Assembly: GCA_947396885.1 (NCBI GenBank)
Contig: OX377202.1
Coordinates: 18,042,001 to 18,106,000, forward strand
DNA: 64,000 bases
Source of the DNA: Heligmosomoides polygyrus polygyrus
Taxonomy: Eukaryota > Nematoda > Chromadorea > Rhabditida > Heligmosomidae
Direction of reading: 5' to 3'
Both the position numbers and the translations under genes were made by a program. Within the stretch, counting starts at the first letter, position 1, and each line of letters starts with the position of its first letter. Below, in pieces: positions 1-11,220 of this stretch. The notes beneath the pieces are model-generated. The model saw nothing but the letters and a program-made list of their open reading frames with translations. It was not told the origin of the DNA and did no database searches.

Positions 1-587
1 TTCCTGGTGTGTTGGCGCCACTTCTTCCGATCGAGTGCCTGATTACCATTCACCAAAAAAATGGAAAAAAGCGAGAGTGAAGCGTGCCGACTTTTTCTAA
101 ACTTTTACATTCAAACAGCAGAAGCGGTTGCAGCAGCGAGCTTTCCTTGTACGATCCTTCGTTACGCAGCTCTTCTTTATAAAGCCGAGTAGGTTCTGAG
201 CACATGCACAGCCTGTGACCTATTTCTGAGTCTGCTTTTAGGCAATTCATTACGAGAAATCTTCGATTAGCTTGCCTTCCAGCTCTTTAAGACAAACTTA
301 CTCATTAATTCTCTTTAAAAGTAAAAGTTTTATAAAATTTTAAACAGTGTATTCACTTACATATTGTGGAAGGTGAGGTAAAAAATAAGCTGCACACGCG
401 GCACATTACCGTCTTTCCTTTTTACCAGCTCACATAAAATACCGCTGCTGTCCTTTGCTCTTTTTGGGCGCAATAGACGCAAAAAACTGCTGCTTTCACC
501 GTTCTCCGACAACTCTCTTCGAGAGGGCCTATTGAAGCAAAAAAAGTTACTGTTTAAATCCAATGTAGGCGATCTATCGAACGACGA

Positions 588-808
588 AGGTATAGTATCA
601 TGGAATGGTTTTAGAAAAGTTAGATTTGAGACCTGTAGAACCTGGACCCTGTGGGGTATGCGATAATTTCGAACAATAAGAGGAGGATGGCCGCCGTCTG
701 GTTTTCTTTTTTTTAGGTCACAAAAGCTATATCTTTCTAAACCAAAGGACAGGGATTATAGGTCTCAAATCTAGCTTTTTCTAAAACTATTGCATGGTGC
801 TATACATA
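588..808. repeat. Foldback repeat (MITE-like), about 220 bp
   Basis: The left side (TATAGTATCATGGAATGG, then TTTTAGAAAA and GATTTGAGACCT) is repeated in inverted orientation on the right (AGGTCTCAAATC, TTTTTCTAAAAC, CATGGTGCTATAC). Arms are about 50-60 bp with several mismatches around a diverged middle. The family and target duplication were not determined. Confidence 0.7.
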
Positions 809-975
809 TATACCTACATCATTAGATAGAGATCTACCACATTGGAATCGGATGGTAGCATTTTATTTTTTGAATGGAGCATTTTGAAGGGAGTTATGGG
901 AAAACTGCGAAAACGGCGGCTGTTTCCTTTCATTTTTGCTTAAGCACAGAGCTGCTGTTATAGAAGATAGAATCT

Positions 976-1032
976 GTTAGAAGGATGTCTTGTCGCACCA
1001 GAGTTTTGACCGCAACTAGACATCCTTCTAAC
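976..1032. repeat. Short perfect hairpin
   Basis: GTTAGAAGGATGTCT at 976-990 is followed after 27 bases by its exact reverse complement at 1018-1032. No function is assigned. Confidence 0.6.
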
Positions 1033-1303
1033 GGCGGTTGTTGGGTTTATTCCGTCCAGAAACAAAAAGACAGGAACGTATTGCACTCGTTTACCAGCAT
1101 TTCTGCGTTTTTTTCTCTCGCTGCCATACGAGTTCGTATCCGTAATTTATCGAATGGAACTAAGCTACCACGAATGCTTAGGGTATACGCTTAAGGATAG
1201 GTGTCGAAAATAGAATCTTTGAACATTAAAAGACAATAAGTGTACCGTATGAACAGAATAAGATAATATGTGTAGCGTTCATCTTGCCTAATGAATCACT
1301 TAG

Positions 1304-4300
1304 ATCAACCGTGGTGAGAGGAATCTTTGCCAGACGTCCCGCAACGTCTACGAGACGATTTCAGGACAAACCTACGCCTGCAACCCTCTACAGTTCCCCT
1401 CGTCGTGTCCAGTTGGATACCAATGTGCTCAGTCAACGGTAGCTGGCACCAGCGTCTGCTGTGCTATCGGTTTTGGTGAGTACAGTCTAATAGCTCTTAT
1501 TTGGTCTATAGTTTTTTAAAGGTTCTTTTAAAAGATTTATCCTTTTTTCTCAACGAGAAATATTAAGTACACATTATTTTATAGGAATTTCCGCTGGTTA
1601 TTTAATCAAGCCGATTGTTGTGAATTCTTTGTCAGGCCCTATACCCACGTTGGCTCCATCTCGGGATCAGTGCCCAGCCGGCTGGAGCTCGTACCGTAAT
1701 GATGTTGATCTCAGGCCGAGGAACTGTAGCGGTCCGTTCGATATGGGGTGAGTTGTCTCCTGTTATTATTCGTTTTGAAAGGCTATAAAATATGGGTACC
1801 TTACTTAATTCCTATTAATTTCTTTTTCAGATGCCCGATTGGTTTTTCTTGTGCTCCTTCCTTAGTTGCTGGGCAGTTTCTGTGCTGTCGGATGTCTACA
1901 TCAATGCGTTGTACCCGTGGACAAACGTTTCTGGCTAACAACCATCCAAGGCTCTGTAACAGGTAGATCGCTATGCAATAACATTACAAGCTGCGTGGCT
2001 ATGTTTTAGAAAGTACTTAGAAATTCAGCTTATGGCACATTTTTTTACACACTTCTGCATATCTCTTCCCAAGGGCATATCTTCGTCAGGGAGAAGTGAG
2101 AAAGGGTTGCTGATAAAGCCATAGTATAGTGCTAGCCTCGTTGTGCAAGCAGTCAAGACTGGGAAGATTGCCGGCGGCAGGACATTACGGAAGCCAGCCC
2201 AAGTCAGAAAAAGATGGGAAGAGTACTTCAAGAAACTCGTGCAAGAGGTAATCTTCCGCCGTGAAGTTCGAGGAGAACAGACAATTAAAGGGCCAGTTTT
2301 AACTTGAGCACAAGAAAAGGTTTGCCAAGCAATAGGTATAGCGAAGGTCGGAACAGCCGGTGGTCCGAATGGGTTTGAGACGAGGGGGCTGGGGTTCTTG
2401 AAGACTTTGGAGTACAGCTGCTCATACAAATCCACCACAGGGTAGGATACCGAACAACGAAGAGGAACATCGCCACAGCTCCGTCTTCAAGCAGAAGAGG
2501 ATCCCTTCCAAGTGCTCCATCTACCGAGCGATTCAACCGATCTCACGCACGATGAAAGTCTACGAACAACTGGGTTACTCGAGGCTGAGGGACATGGTCC
2601 TTCCGGAGCAAGTCGGCATAATGCTCGAGAGCTCCACCTCAGATGCCATCTTCACCGCTAGCTCGGCGAAAGCGAAACTCCTGCTACCTGGCATTTGATC
2701 AAGAAGAAGACATCTAGGAAGCAGCGATACAAATAATATAGATAATGTAAAACACTTGATAAGAAACTATTTAAATTAGGACTGTCAAATTTATTAAACT
2801 AAAGAAATAATAAAAGGTTCTTTTCACCACTACCTTCATACAAACCTTTATTTTTGTAGCATCTCTCCGGTGTCTCATCAGTGAACAGGGGAATGGCATA
2901 ATATTTGATGTATTAATAAACAATGTCAAAACAAGACAAATAAATAAATATTAAAAATAAACCTGCGCGGAGTATCAAAGAAGGTGGCCATCACAATTGT
3001 AGTTCGTCATGAGTCGGCTTGAGCCCTATCTCTTTCTGCTGACGCTCTACGATTAATGCTAACATTTATTCTGTGCATCTTATAGCATTGAACGCTGGTT
3101 CAATAAGTTTAGAGGCTGTTGTCCATTTTCTAAAAAAGCCAAAATAAATGTGCATTTTTGTAGAGGTGGTTGAGGCACGTGGCGCTTTTAATGACGTTCC
3201 TTTCAGAAATCGAGTGAATCAATGCCCGAGAGGTTACTCATGCGAGCAGAGCACGAATGTACGTTATTTTTTTAAACTTCATTTTGAGTGTGTGAGAACA
3301 ACGCTCATATTCCAATGTGGTTGAAATTTTCGACACTACATAGTCGTTAATGTGGCCTACATGGGAACTGGAAGACGCACCAGACCAATCAGGTCGCACT
3401 TTATGAAAGCGCCACCCACAAAGAGGGTGTGTTCTGTCATTTATCTGATTGGCATTGGTTGTCCGGCGTGTTCTAAACTCTTCATGGAAGCCACATTAAT
3501 GAGAACCAAAACGTTCTTCTAACTGTCTTTATTTGCTGCTCTTTCTAGAGCTTTTCATTGTATCGGAATATTTTCTTTAAGGTTTTTTGAAGATGTCGCT
3601 CGTTTAACCAGAATAGAAACTAGTTTGGGTGTACGGTGTGTATTGCAAAGTTCAAGCTCTGGCGTGGTCCCGCCCAGGCCAGTTAAGCCTTGCTCCTCGC
3701 AGTAGTAGGTAAATTGGTACTGAACATCGGTACTTTCCGGGGGCTTAGCCGGCGCACACAGAGGGACCCTTCCCAACAGGAACAATCTCGGAGGCCCTAC
3801 CTTTGCCCTACTTCGTGATCTTCTTCGCGTTATCATCGGTCGGGAATCGACCCGGCAGCGCGACAGGAGGTACACCCGCCCCCTGTTAGGGGCGTGGCGT
3901 CAGGAGATACAGTCGCTGTTCTGAGGACTGGAAACTTTTGTTTTGCGTGTAAAATGTTTCGTAAGGCAGCCTTTAGACTCTCGGTGAAGCCTAGGGGGTT
4001 GGGGATGGGTGAGCAAGAGGGATGAGAAGAAGATCGCAAGATCGCACGCCCCCCCCCCCAAGCAGCAGCGGGTGTACCTCCTGACCGTCTCCTGATCGAC
4101 CCTCATCTGATTGAACGAGTAACGTGGTCCCCACGGCAGACTGGTTGTCACTCCAAGAAGTACCGCGATTGCTTCCGGAAAGCTACAACATGTTGTCGAC
4201 TTGTTCATCGGCTGGCCACCACTGGTCGGGGTACCAAATGCATACTCAAATTGTCCCCATGTTGGACGTAGAGGCAAAACCAAGTATGCCGCGTATACCA

Positions 4301-7300
4301 CAGGCGACTTAAACCGACTTTAAATGTTTATAAACGGAAAAAAGGAACTGAGAATGTGGCCCTTCTATTTTAGCCGACGATCACGATCTGTTGTGGAGCT
4401 GCCGTGCAAGAGCAGCCGATGTGTCCGAATGGCCGACCACCTGCGATACTGAACGGCTTCATAAGAAGTTGTCCCATCGAAGGACAAACCGGCGGCTGTC
4501 CAAATGGGAACACCTGCCAGAGGGCCACAAACGACTTACTAGTGTGTTGCCCGAGGTACATTAGGCTACAACTCTGAGAATCACCTGTGTCTCGGAGGCA
4601 TTGGTTTTTCTCACCTTCTCATGAATTGAATTTGGGAGAAAATAATGCATTGTATTCAGTTCGATATCGAGGCACAGTGGAAAGCAGAACTCGTTGAGCA
4701 TCTGTCCTGACAACAGGTTAGTCAATAAAATTTTTTGCCCTTTTTCGGATTTTTCATATCGAGCAGGGACAGAGTTTGTCGTTCTACCGGTACGTTACAT
4801 ACACCCCATTATAATCCAGTCCAGGAATGGTAAAGGGTAAAGGGTTGATTTCGTACTTATGAACATTTACCGTGAGGAGCTGTGGTTAGCTAGGGTAAGT
4901 CTTACAAGGAGACTATCTCAACGGTAGATCGGAACGGCCCAAGTGTTGTATCTGGGCAGAATCGCCTTCCTCTGGTAAACAACGGAATGCAAACATCTCG
5001 ACCCCAATACATCTCTGCGCAGAGTTAGAGATGACGGAAGTTGGGCCGTTGGCGACGTTACCCTCTGCCTGCACGCGGAGGGTGGACTCAAGTTGGCTGG
5101 AAACAGCGATCACGGGGCCGTCCTCTACCCACTGCGCAACCACCTCGTCATCGCTGTTCCCAGCCAACTTGAGCCCGCCCTTCGCACGCAATCAGAAGCT
5201 TAACGCCGCCAACGGCCCAGCTTCTGTCGTCTCTAACTCCGCGCAGAGTTGTATTAGGGTCGAGATATTTGCATTCTGTTGTTTACCAGAGAGAGGCGAT
5301 TCTGCCCAGATACAACACTTGGGCCGTTCCGGCCTACCGTTGAGATAGCCTCCTGGTTAGGCTTGAAATTCTTCTGATGTAATATCACAATGGCACAAGG
5401 ACAATACATGCACGGCTCCAGACAAAAAGAGATGAATAATCAGCTGTGATGAAGTTTGCATTGAGGTGTTAGCTACTTTTCAACTCTTCCATTTAGTTGT
5501 CGCAACGCTGTGTTCTTGCCCGGACGTTTCGTATTTGGGTGCGAGGTAGTGCAGTCGAGGAAGTTGCGTGTCGGGTGCACTCGTTTCCAAGTCCACAGTT
5601 CGATTCCCGTCCGGGCTAACATAGCCTTCCCTCTCCGGGATCTTGTTGTGGTTCAGCAATTTCCAGCGATGCAAAATAGAAGCTCCACTTCACAGCTGGT
5701 TCTAACAACAGCTGAAGGTAGCATATGGAACCACAGAAAAGAGGTATACTGATCCCGGAGAGGGAAGGTTATGTTAGCCCGGACGGGAATCCGAACTAAG
5801 AACCTGGAAACGAGTGCACCCGACGCGAGCTTTCTCCGACTGCACTGCCTAGCACTCAAATACGAAATGTCCAGGGCAGAACACATGATAGAGAAGAGTT
5901 GAAATGTAGCCGACACCTCAATGAAAACTTCATCCAGAGTTAGTATCAGACTAGCTTGGGAAGACACTGACTTGTCCATAGTTTGGCCGCCGTAAATTGG
6001 TTCATAGGCCATGATGCATTCAATCACCTATACGACATCCCGTGGAATGATTGATGCATCATAAATGGCTTGATTGACTTGGCACCTTAGCCCACTTTAT
6101 ATCTGATTCCTCTGCAACTACCCGTTATGAAATGCGTCTATGTGGCCGTGCAAAGTACCAGATGTGAGATATGCAATTGCATGCTCTGTTGATACGCTTT
6201 TTACTTTTTCACCCCTTTTTTACGTAATTCGACATCTATAAAAAACTAAGAGTGCCGTGGGAACGAAAAATATGTGCTTAATTTAGCGCTGCTCATCTTT
6301 AGCAATAGAGCGCGGAATCCTTATGGAGAAATTTATCTATCTCCAGGTGTGAATTCCCAGAACTTTAACGGCAGTTAGCTGGGTAAGTTCTATAATGAAT
6401 GCTCACCTATGCATTTCTAACCTTCTGACCGCCTAGCCAAAGTAAATACGTCGGTAAATGCGGCCCTAGATGGGCGACTGGCTCCTGAGCTCGAAGTACT
6501 TTTGCTGTTGATATTATTTAATTCGAACCATTCAAGAATATGGTGTTTTCGAATGAAACCAGGGGCACTAGTTTGCTCAAAGACTGTCCAACCGATATAG
6601 AAGAGATGAGAATAATGATCTAAAATCTTCCTCATCTATCATGTGGGAGAATGCACGCCCTTTCCATAGTGTCGCTCCTTGCTTCTTTTATTCTATACCT
6701 TATTCGTTTTAATGGTTTAAGGCAACCTGTCTTCTCACAACTGACCAACGACATCGTCTACTGTGATGTCACAGCATACATGTGTGCCGATGGAAAGGTA
6801 CTTATTTTATTTATTTTATTTTTATCTTATGAAACTTCTGCTTGCTAAAGTCGTACATACATACTAGTAGTGTGGCCTGCATGGGGGAGAGGGACCAATA
6901 CCACCCACAACGGGCGTATGTAGTTCGTATCCTGATTGGTTGGCACGCTCTTGCCTCCCCATGCAGGCCAGATTAACGACCAATGCCGTTAGAATTTATC
7001 AAAAAGACCGTTTCAAGAAGTGCCTTCCGGAGTTACACACGGATCGTTTCATCTGTTGCTCGTCGATCCCACAATGCCGATATGGAGCCGCTGAGCTGCA
7101 TTTCAGCGGGAAAGTAAAAAGGTTAGTTCATCGCCGTTATTTAAAGTTGAACCAGCAGACCACACAAGGAATTGGAGACAATGTCTATGTTTGCGTAGGC
7201 TAAGAATGGGTAGCCTTCCTTGGCAACTTAGATGAAATATGTCAACCCTCTTCTCGACGTGGAACCCTATACGTTCTGTGAAGCTAGTACACCGCAAAAA

Positions 7301-9082
7301 TTTAAGAAGCTGAATTCAACGAAATAGAATTTTTGAAGTTCTAAAGATCCGTCCAGGCCTTTCCTGAAGTAATCTAGATAATTTGTTATCCGATGTAACT
7401 TGAATACTGATAAGGGATCACTAATATCTTCTTCAGTTATATTTGCTTCAAAGTAAGATTATTACTTCTTCTTTTTTTAATTTCTTCGTTTCTAAAAAAG
7501 GTAGAAAAAGCGTAGAGAAAAGAAAAACATCTGCTGACACTTAATCACTGACTAATCAAATCAATGCTATAGGAATTTAGGTAAATGTTTGTATGCTTCT
7601 TTTAGCTATACTATTAGGGGGGGGGGCAAAAGTAATGAGACACCCCATGCCGTGTCCATATATCTCGTGGCTGGAGTCCGGTTTTGTGCTTATCGTATTT
7701 GTATGTTTGTATGCTACTTACTGAAGCCTATCTGAGAAGTTACCACTTCCGCTCTTTCCAGAAGCATGCCAAAAACCCCAGCCTGTCTCATGCCGAAACC
7801 CCAGTCTGACGAGTCGATCTGTGTCGCGCAAATCTCCCCCAATTCCCAACCCCGAGCAGCCTGGGCTCAATATTCACGCAGGATGAGAAGTACGTCTTCT
7901 ACCTTAACCCTGCCAAGCAGCGAGTCTGGGTGAGGCCTGGTGAATTGTTACCGACCTTCGTTCGGCAAGATGTTCACGGCGAGAAGCATCTTTGGAGCTT
8001 TTGGGTCAGCGCCCATGGATCGGTTTACCGGAGGCTGTTTCCCAAGAGCACCACGATGAACTCCAAGGCCATGGTGAACGAAATAGAGGAGATGGGCCGG
8101 CGACTCGCTCTTATTCATTCGCAGCGCTTCAAGAAGGTTCTCCTCTTCGACAACGCCGCACCCCATCGGGAACAAGTAAGCACGGATAAGCTTGGCCAGC
8201 TGGGCTACGTTCACATGCCTCACCCACCGTATTCGCTGGACATCTCTCCATGCAACTACCACTACTACTTGAGCCTACAGGACTTCCTAGTCGGAAGGGA
8301 CACAAGAACCCAAGCAGTCCTTGACAACCATATCGAGCACTTGATCAGCACCAGGCTCAAGCAGTTCTGTAAGGATGGGATCAGGAAGTTGACTGAGCGA
8401 TGGTAGCAAGGTCATTGCCCTTAATGGCAAATACATTCCTCAGCATCGTTGAGTTGTAATTGAGTTATAAGGAGATAAAGATTTTTTTCATTTTGTCTCA
8501 TTACTTTTGGCCCCCCCCCCCCTAATACAATCTTTGCATGGTGCTGTTGTGTTGTGTTAATAGTTTGTATTGTTTATGACACGTTATTTAGTTGACGAAA
8601 AACAAATAAATAAGAAAGCAGGCAGAGATCCTGCGCTTTCAGAAACTATATACAATGCCTAAACAGGGGACATTCGTAGCCACAAAAAATCGACCTGAAA
8701 TTGAGGTAGCAAAATCATTCGTATGCGAAATTCATATGCCTAATAATAGCGTCGTATTCAGTATCGTTAGAGAGTGTCCGTCTTCAATACATGTCTTCCG
8801 TTATCGTCCCTTGATTTTTGCCGCAATAAACTACTATGCCATTCAGATGCGACGTCGTAAACGAATGCAGTCACGGTTTCTTGTGCAGCGCCTCCGACGT
8901 CAGAGATGTTCAGGTGTGCTGTTCTTCTGGAGCCACACCAGCTGGAGACGTGAGCAAATCCATTCTTATTTAGGCCTTATGAAATTATAGCATGTAAAAT
9001 TTAAATTTAGTTTTCTGCATCACCGAGCAAGACGAATATCGCCAACATTAACGAGGAGGAATGGGTGGTCATCGAGGGATAA
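1304..9082 (+). CDS. Secreted cysteine-rich multi-repeat protein (lustrin-like), 3' part of gene
   Basis: Nine exons join in phase: 1304-1475, 1585-1747, 1831-1962, 3207-3258, 4374-4555, 6722-6797, 7018-7121, 8847-8949 and 9011-9082, ending at a TAA. Together they encode six CxxGxxC...CC units: CPVGYQC/VCC, CPIGFSC/LCC, CPRGYSC/ICC, CPNGNTC/VCC, CADGKKC/ICC and CSHGFLC/VCC. This pattern matches the lustrin-type cysteine-rich repeat common in nematode extracellular proteins, sometimes beside Kunitz domains. No Kunitz domain is seen here. The C-terminal tail is acidic and ends IEG. Several repeats are split between exons, and phases agree at every junction. The acceptors at 6721 (TTTAAG) and 7017 (TTTCAAG) are weak, and exon 7 could start 3 bp later. 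The 5' end, signal peptide and start codon lie upstream or were not found. The introns are crowded with transposons. An extracellular matrix or protease-inhibitor-like role is inferred from the family only. Confidence 0.8.
2150..2700 (+). pseudogene. RTE-like LINE reverse transcriptase fragment
   Basis: Broken plus-strand frames include KRWEEYFKKL, a linker-like stretch, and IYRAIQPISRTMKVYEQ followed by a degraded finger/palm region with SSTSDAIFTA. This is the order seen in RTE-clade non-LTR reverse transcriptases just before and within the RT domain. Stops and frame changes show it is dead. It lies in intron 3 of the cysteine-rich gene. Confidence 0.65.
3351..3495. mobile_element. TTAA-flanked MITE, copy 1
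   Basis: The 145-bp element starts TGTGGCCTACATGGGA and ends TTCATGGAAGCCACA, with TTAA on both sides. Terminal inverted repeats plus a TTAA target duplication are the piggyBac signature. It has no coding capacity and lies in intron 4 of the cysteine-rich gene. Two relatives lie at 6871-6972 and 61686-61819. Confidence 0.75.
3630..4310 (+). repeat. Degenerate tRNA-SINE pieces and weak foldback
   Basis: The stretch at 3660-3760 resembles the middle of the main SINE (CCCGCCCAGGCC, AATTGGTAC). A second piece at 4185-4260 contains TTGTTCATCGGCTGGCCACC. Between them a weak inverted repeat around GGTGTACCTCCTG (about 3865 and 4075) and a C-run at 4050 are seen. It probably represents one old SINE split by an insertion. 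Confidence 0.45.
4897..5364. repeat. 468-bp palindromic (foldback) element
   Basis: The left end (AAGGAGACTATCTCAACGG, then GAACGGCCCAAGTGTTGTAT) is mirrored at the right (ATACAACACTTGGGCCGTTC, then CCGTTGAGATAGCCTCC). An inner inverted pair, ACTCAAGTTGGCTGG and CCAGCCAACTTGAG, continues towards the centre, so nearly the whole element can fold. It lies in intron 5 of the cysteine-rich gene. The superfamily is unknown. Confidence 0.75.
5440..5930. repeat. Inverted pair of a second tRNA-like repeat
   Basis: A unit with tRNA-like boxes (GGTAGTGCAGTCGAGG and AGTTCGATTCCC, closing with CGTCCGGGC, which pairs with GCCCGGACG at its start) lies at about 5510-5645 on plus. A related unit lies at about 5755-5885 on minus. 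Flanking sequence (GAGGTGTTAGCTAC...TCAACTCTTC) is inverted as well, giving arms of roughly 190 bp or more. This is a tRNA-derived family distinct from the main SINE. Confidence 0.65.
5931..6721. other. Intron sequence, nothing recognised
   Basis: AT-rich remainder of intron 5 of the cysteine-rich gene. No coherent exon, repeat or RNA gene was recognised. Confidence 0.4.
6871..6972. mobile_element. TTAA-flanked MITE, copy 2
   Basis: Starts TGTGGCCTGCATGGGG and ends CCCCATGCAGGCCAGA, followed by TTAA. The left TTAA is mutated (GTAG). The copy is 102 bp, a shorter relative of the 3351 element, and lies in intron 6 of the cysteine-rich gene. Confidence 0.7.
7615..8524 (+). mobile_element. Mariner-type DNA transposon, internally deleted
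   Basis: Both ends carry matching inverted repeats: TTAG, a G-run, then CAAAAGTAATGAGAC at the left, and GTCTCATTACTTTTGG, a C-run, then CTAA at the right, flanked by TA. The element is about 910 bp, shorter than the usual 1.3 kb, and lacks the N-terminal half of its transposase. It lies in intron 7 of the cysteine-rich gene. Confidence 0.85.
7864..8406 (+). pseudogene. Mariner transposase, C-terminal half
   Basis: The frame contains the first catalytic motif as QDEKYVF, the second as LLFDNAAPH and the third region as HPPYSLDISPCNYHYY. In active mariners the last motif is PxDYH. Here the acidic residue is replaced by asparagine, so the catalytic triad is incomplete. The frame is open to a stop at 8406, but the helix-turn-helix DNA-binding half is missing. 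It is a dead, possibly non-autonomous copy. Confidence 0.8.
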
Positions 9083-9325
9083 CCTGGATGATCGAATACT
9101 GGACCTCTTTTCGCAACAGTTGTCATGCTTTTTAAGCAACTATGTAGGTGGAGTAACACAGACTCTCCTTCCAAAGAAGTACTGAAAAATCCTCTTGTTT
9201 TATAATGAGGGTCTTTTAATTATAGCTCTTTTGGACAGCCGTGTAGGTAGAAGACTGAAGCCTGAATGTGACAAGAGTAATTGTGAAATCACCAACAGAT
9301 GCTAGGAATTTCGTCCTCTTGTGAC
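9083..9325. other. 3' flank of the cysteine-rich gene
   Basis: No further exon is seen after the TAA at 9080-9082. No clear AATAAA signal was found. Confidence 0.4.
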
Positions 9326-9512
9326 CAGGGCCCGGATTCATCAACGCGCATACCCGCAGGTATGCGGATGGACATACTCGGCATTCGTGATAAAGCCTAC
9401 CCGGCATATCGTGAGTACCTCAGTGGGTATAGAACACCCGAGGATTGTCGTAGGTACATCCGCATACCCGCTACCGTTTCGCGCCCCATTTACAAAAATA
9501 TGCCACTGAGGT
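9326..9512 (+). repeat. Solo arm of palindromic element type X
   Basis: It begins GGGCCCGGATTCATCAACGC and is collinear with the left arm of the type X palindrome at 20861-21073, including the CATACCC motifs and the final GCGCCCCATTTACAAAA. No inverted partner follows, so only one arm is present. Confidence 0.65.
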
Positions 9513-9708
9513 TAACAGTTCTCACGAATCGACGACTGGGTTTTTTGTACATCTTATAGGATTGTACATCTTATACATCTTACACCTTACATTGCATTTG
9601 CACATCTTATACGATTCTGTTTGATGCATATTTAACATTACCTTAACTTTATGGTTATTGCACATGTTATCGCTGGAGCAAGCTTAGCTGTAACGTAAAC
9701 GTTTGTAT

Positions 9709-10835
9709 CAGGGATGTGCGGAAATTTTTCTGGAAAAAGCGGAAGGCGAGAGACGGAACGGAAACGCTCAAAAATGACCGGAAACCGGAGTACGAAACGC
9801 GGAAACGGAAATGACCCATTTTCGTCATTTTTTTCTGAAGTGCATCTGAAACGGCGTCAGAAGCGGCTTCCATTGCACTTTTTCTCGCTCTGTACTTTGC
9901 GAGCAGCGAAATCTTCAACAGATAAATGCTCATCCTCGTCATAACATAATAGCGAAGCATGAATTTATAATATTGTTACAATAACGTTTTAGCTATGGCT
10001 AGAGCAGTAAACAAAACAAATTCAGGGTCTTATCTCACTATTCCTCACTATTTCAGCATGCAGTCTAACCGCTATTTCCATATCTAGTTCCTGCGAATGA
10101 AGTATAAAACTAGAGCAGCCAAATAGATCATTTTGCGACCTGGAAAGAGATTCCTCTCATTTTTAGAAACCTGTGGCATCACAACGACGTGGTGACTGCA
10201 CAGATGTCTGCATACTCAACATTAGCAGTTACATTGTAATCACCAAAAGTAGTACCCAGAATTCATTTTGGGATCTAAGATGGAAAACCTCCAAAATTGA
10301 ATTTTCACCTTTCATCAGGAATAGTGGTGTAATCTTGGAGCAGACAAGCGCATAACACAACCTCCACTGAACCCTTTGCTTCATGATGCTGCGTTATATG
10401 CTTACAAAGTTTTTGTAGCTATTTGTAACTAGTGGGAAAAGAATTGAATAATCATTCAAATGTTGAGTGCATTTTCCTAACATACAATGCAGGCATAGCC
10501 TTTGCTGGCACATTAGTTTTGCCCTGTACTCAGCCGTTGCCATTTTAAGTGCTTTTTTGATAGTCTAACTTCAAGAACATTAATACTGGAGTTGCCGAAC
10601 AGATTTCTCTAACAATTATACGAAGGAGAACTCTTTTTAATTGATTTTTCATTTTTTTAATTATAAGCTCTTTTTTAATTTATTGTGTTCAACAGAAAAC
10701 TAGTGTTGAACAGTGCCCATTTCCGTTTCCGCCTTCCGGTCAAAAAAGAGGCGGAACACGGAACGGAACGGAAGAGCTCAAAACGGCCGGAAACCGGAAT
10801 TTGGAACGCGGAAACGGAAATTCCGCACATCCCTG
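9709..10835. mobile_element. Non-autonomous hAT element with 8-bp target duplication
   Basis: It starts CAGGGATGTGCGGAA and ends TTCCGCACATCCCTG, with GTTTGTAT duplicated exactly on both sides (9701-9708 and 10836-10843). The 8-bp duplication and CAGGG terminus are hAT hallmarks. About 100 bp inside each end is a dense run of CGGAAC/CGGAAAC motifs in the same orientation at both ends. The 1127-bp element has no transposase frame. A second copy is at 57664-59628. Confidence 0.85.
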
Positions 10836-11002
10836 GTTTGTATGCCTTCTAGGTGAAGAAATGAGCATTCGGTGGCCCAGCCACGCTCCTACGTAACTTG
10901 TTCTCGAAATGCTAAGGAATTCATAAGTTAAGGCACTAATCCTCTCGCCTTGGGTACTCCCCCTAATAACATCTTCCAAATATTGGTAAGGTGTCTTTGA
11001 AG

Positions 11003-11092
11003 ATGGGCGCGTACAGCGCAGTCAGAGGAGGTGCCGGCTGTCGCACGCAGCCGATACCAGGTTCCTGGTTTGGATTTCCTATCTTTCTCATC
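11003..11092 (+). repeat. tRNA-SINE head fragment
   Basis: Only the tRNA-related 5' part is present (GGGCGCGTACAGCGCAGTCAG... GATACCAGGTTCCTGGTTTGG). The body is missing. Confidence 0.65.
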
Positions 11093-11220
11093 TCCTATTG
11101 CAGGTCTTTGAACTCTTACAGACCTTTTGCGGGGGTGAGTGGTGGTCTTGTCCTCGGGTACTTCTACCCATTCCTTCCGCTCGATCTAATCTACGGGCCG
11201 AATTTATCAACAATCAAACC

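Larger units (their letters stand above)
1..1303. other. 5' flank with no supported gene
   Basis: No convincing exon is seen here apart from the palindromes listed separately. The first tens of bases have short open frames on the plus strand that could be an upstream exon of the cysteine-rich gene, but none carries the CxxGxxC...CC pattern of that gene. Confidence 0.4.

Noticed and set aside
1..60. Upstream exon of the cysteine-rich gene
   Set aside because: None of the open frames shows the cysteine pattern and no in-phase donor was identified.
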